Positions 61,701 to 64,000 of a DNA stretch of 64,000 bases are shown here, piece after piece; position 1 is the stretch's first letter, and every line of letters starts with the position of its first letter. The translations under genes were made by a program, and so were the position numbers. Under the pieces are notes generated by a model. That model saw only the letters and a list, made by a program, of their open reading frames with translations, did not search any database and had not been told where the DNA came from. The stretch spans positions 4,622,161-4,686,160 of the forward strand of contig VUYV01000035.1 in assembly GCA_008711295.1 (NCBI GenBank), in the 5' to 3' direction. The DNA comes from Anarhynchus alexandrinus (taxonomy: Eukaryota; Chordata; Aves; Charadriiformes; Charadriidae).

Positions 61701-64000
61701 AAGGCCCGCTTCAGAAACATACCTGAATCAAGCTCTTTGGCTCCAAAGGAACTGGCTTAGAAAGACAGGAGAAGGTGCTAAACCAAGAGTTTATACCCGA
61801 AGAGGTTGAAGGCTTCTGTCCTTGTCTGCCTCAATACCAAACTGGTCCAAACATCAAATCTCCCAGCCAAGTCGGTGCCACTTCCAGGTTACCAACACTG
61901 TGACCTTCTTCATGCCTTTGCTCTGTGCATTGGGTGCCACATGTCTAATGTTCAACTTAAAGCCCAGTTTTGAAGACACATGATTCTGTGAGCAGCTCCG
62001 CTTGGTACCCAAGGATCCACCTAGCACTGCAGACCCATCCTGCAGCCCCACACAGGCATCCTGCTGTCAGGACTGGACTGTTACTCTTATTTGTGCTGGG
62101 CAGTTTAAAGTGTACCCTGAGCACACCTTCCTGAGCGCCAGCAAGCACACCCTAAGTCCAAGGGTTACCACCCTTCCTGACCTTACCAAGTGGCAGACTG
62201 AGATGTGACTGAGAAGCACTCATTTTGTAGAGCTGAGGGAGAGAAAAAGGATGGGAAGTTACACCGAGAAACATCAACGTTTCCCCAGTATTCCCAGTTG
62301 CAGGATGGAGCTGGGTATGGAGCTGAATTACAGTCCCTGTTGCCCCTGCCCACTTACTTCTTCCCAAAGTCTCCCAAGAGCCAGCATCAGCAAGAGAAGT
62401 CATGCTCCAACTGTTCCCAAAGTGAGGATTTATTTGATGCTAAAAGGAAGGAGGTTTCTTCATGATGCATTTTGGAAAAGCTCAGATACAAAGCCCCCGT
62501 GCAAAGCAAACCTCTGCCAATAAAGCCCTGGAAAGCGCTTTGAGAATCGCCTCCGTGGACTTGCAATCAGATTGCAAGTTTGCTTAAATCATCCAAAAAC
62601 TTCTGAAAAATACTGCTTACTGTTTTCCACATCAACTCGGGCCACCCTTCTAGGACCAACCCTGAGCAAACCCCTGGTGTAGTGGAGGATCCCATTTTAT
62701 TTAGCCATGGAGATGTGGCTGATATCTGCTGGGCTGATGGTCCCCATGAGCCAGGCTGCTCCTGCCTTGGCATTTCCATTAAATTAAAGATGTAGGAGGT
62801 TGTGCACTGAGCTCCTGAGGAGCAGCCCACTTCCAGCAAAGCACATGGCCAAAGCAATGCCTCTTCCCCCTTCCACCACCCCAAGGGACAGCTTTGGTGG
62901 GTAAAAAGCCGATCAGTTTGGAAGATGTGGGAAACTCCCTCTGTTGCAAAGCTAGCGTCGTCATCGCAGCAAGGAACTACATCCCTATGGAGGAATGGAT
63001 CAGGGAGCAAAATGTGATCTCTGCCAAGGATGACAGCGACTAGGTGGTTCAGCGACTGTCGAGAGATGCACGGATGGGGTATGCAGAGGAGGACAGAGCA
63101 CACACACACGCTGCCATAGCCCTGGGGATGCTGCTGCAGACCCGGGAGAGCATCCCACCAGGGATACCATTCCCAGCCCCCTGCCTGCTGCCGGAGCGAG
63201 TTCTTTCTAAAAGCACAAAGGGAACTGGCTTTGCAGAGCACGAGATAATCTCAAAACCCTGCTTGTCCCACATTTCCCGCTGCGTGGAGGGCCGGGCAGG
63301 CCGACGCGAAGGGATTACTGGAATACCGTAATTCGTGTGCTCTGCGACCTGCCCTTAAAGAGACACCAGCCCGGCACAGCCCACGGGAATCCAAGGCGTA
63401 GCAGTACAGACTGGAGATGCTGTTATTCTCCTGCACACAAGGTACCGGCCCTCAAGGGCTTGGGATAAAGGCTTCTGCGCTCGCACCCAGTGGGCAGAGC
63501 CCGTCGCTTCAGTGGGTTTTCTCTGATTTTTATGAGTTGACGTAACCTCGAAAACGCACAGTAAGGGTAGGGGGAGGCTGTTTCCTAGCCAGATGGTTTC
63601 TTCCCGCGGCAAAACCCGCCGGAGTCATCCGGCGCTGCCCATCCTCCCCAGCAGACAGCGTGCCCACGAGCCGCCCCGTTCCCACGCGGGCACAGGGATG
63701 CCTGCATTCCCGCAGAGCCCAGCAACGACGCTCAGCCCCCAGTCTTTCCTTCCCAGCTTTCCTGGAGGCAGCTATCCTCATTTACCATGGAAAGACGTCA
63801 TTTTGCCTGCCGCTCGACTCCTTGTCTACACAACCAGCTGCCCATCACCACCTCCCGCTCCCTCATCGCTCCTGCTTATTCGCACCACTGCCATCCACTG
63901 CAGGAAACTCAAATAGGTGGCGTTGGACCGACGGCATGTTTTGATTTGTTCTGCTTCCTCGGTGCAACCACTGAAGCGAAGGGAATGTTCAAACAATCCT
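55747..64000 (-). other. SLCO3A1 intron 2, partial
   Basis: The acceptor side of intron 2 begins just upstream of exon 3. No frame in the 8.25 kb to the window edge matches the second coding exon, which should end near the family segment IDDHVRRKDSSLY, so the intron continues past 64000. Short A/T runs occur (for example 58826-58848 and 60600-60620). A GC-rich, CpG-bearing patch lies at about 63600-63720. The 224-codon minus-strand frame at 62567-63241 has no recognizable domain. Confidence 0.75.

Larger units (their letters stand above)
27842..64000 (-). other. SLCO3A1: SLCO3A1 gene, 3' part (coding exons 3-10 and introns)
   Basis: Eight exons on the minus strand join without a frameshift or internal stop into a 495-residue product that matches OATP3A1 almost residue for residue as I recall the human protein. 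Splice phases agree at every junction: phase 1 for introns 2, 3, 4, 5 and 9, phase 2 for introns 6 and 8, phase 0 for intron 7. All introns are GT-AG. The protein is a 12-TM organic anion transporter of the plasma membrane; the family moves prostaglandins, thyroid hormone and other amphipathic anions without sodium. Exon numbers assume the ten-coding-exon human structure, which I recall and cannot check. Coding exons 1 and 2 and the promoter are not in the window, so the gene runs off the right edge. Confidence 0.95.

Noticed and set aside
1..64000. CRISPR arrays, operons, prophage, tRNA or rRNA genes
   Set aside because: No regular spaced repeats, no tRNA-like cloverleaf or conserved B-box context, and the intron-bearing gene plus CR1 elements show animal nuclear DNA.
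55747..64000. SLCO3A1 coding exons 1 and 2
   Set aside because: I looked for the expected N-terminal and TM2-TM4 protein segments on the minus strand and found none; they should lie beyond the right edge.

Overview
This is vertebrate nuclear DNA, most likely from a bird and probably a neoavian or passerine species. The evidence is two CR1 LINE 3' fragments with the typical octamer end and the CR1 ORF2 C-terminal reading frame, one ERVL-like solo LTR, low repeat density, short introns for this locus, and an intact vertebrate gene split by GT-AG introns. No bacterial, phage or organellar features are visible, and almost all open frames in the window are chance.

The only protein-coding gene I can support is SLCO3A1 (organic anion transporting polypeptide 3A1, OATP3A1) on the minus strand. 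Eight coding exons can be joined in frame with consistent splice phases: 55746-55648, 52673-52410, 44169-44005, 41639-41441, 40546-40408, 36029-35854, 32716-32652 and 28221-27842 (stop TAG). Together they encode 495 residues, from transmembrane segment 5 through the end of the protein. This fits residues of about 216-710 of the 710-residue human protein as I recall it. The first two coding exons (N-terminus, TM1-TM4) and the promoter were not found and should lie beyond base 64000, so 55747-64000 is read as part of intron 2.

Layout: bases 1 to about 25700 are intergenic DNA downstream of SLCO3A1. They hold a complete 732-bp solo LTR at 7662-8393 with a 5-bp target duplication, a frameshifted CR1 fragment at 14971-15345, low-complexity tracts, and a few unique stretches that may be conserved noncoding DNA. 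About 25.7-27.84 kb is AT-rich and is the probable 3' UTR or immediate downstream flank. From 27842 onward is the SLCO3A1 gene. Intron 5 carries a second, younger-looking CR1 fragment (43044-43443), and intron 4 may carry a very degraded one near 47.1 kb.

I did not find a previously undescribed biological system here. The most notable items are the well-preserved solo LTR with its promoter and poly(A) signals, the CR1 copy lying in sense inside the gene with its coding frame still open, and the candidate noncoding elements.
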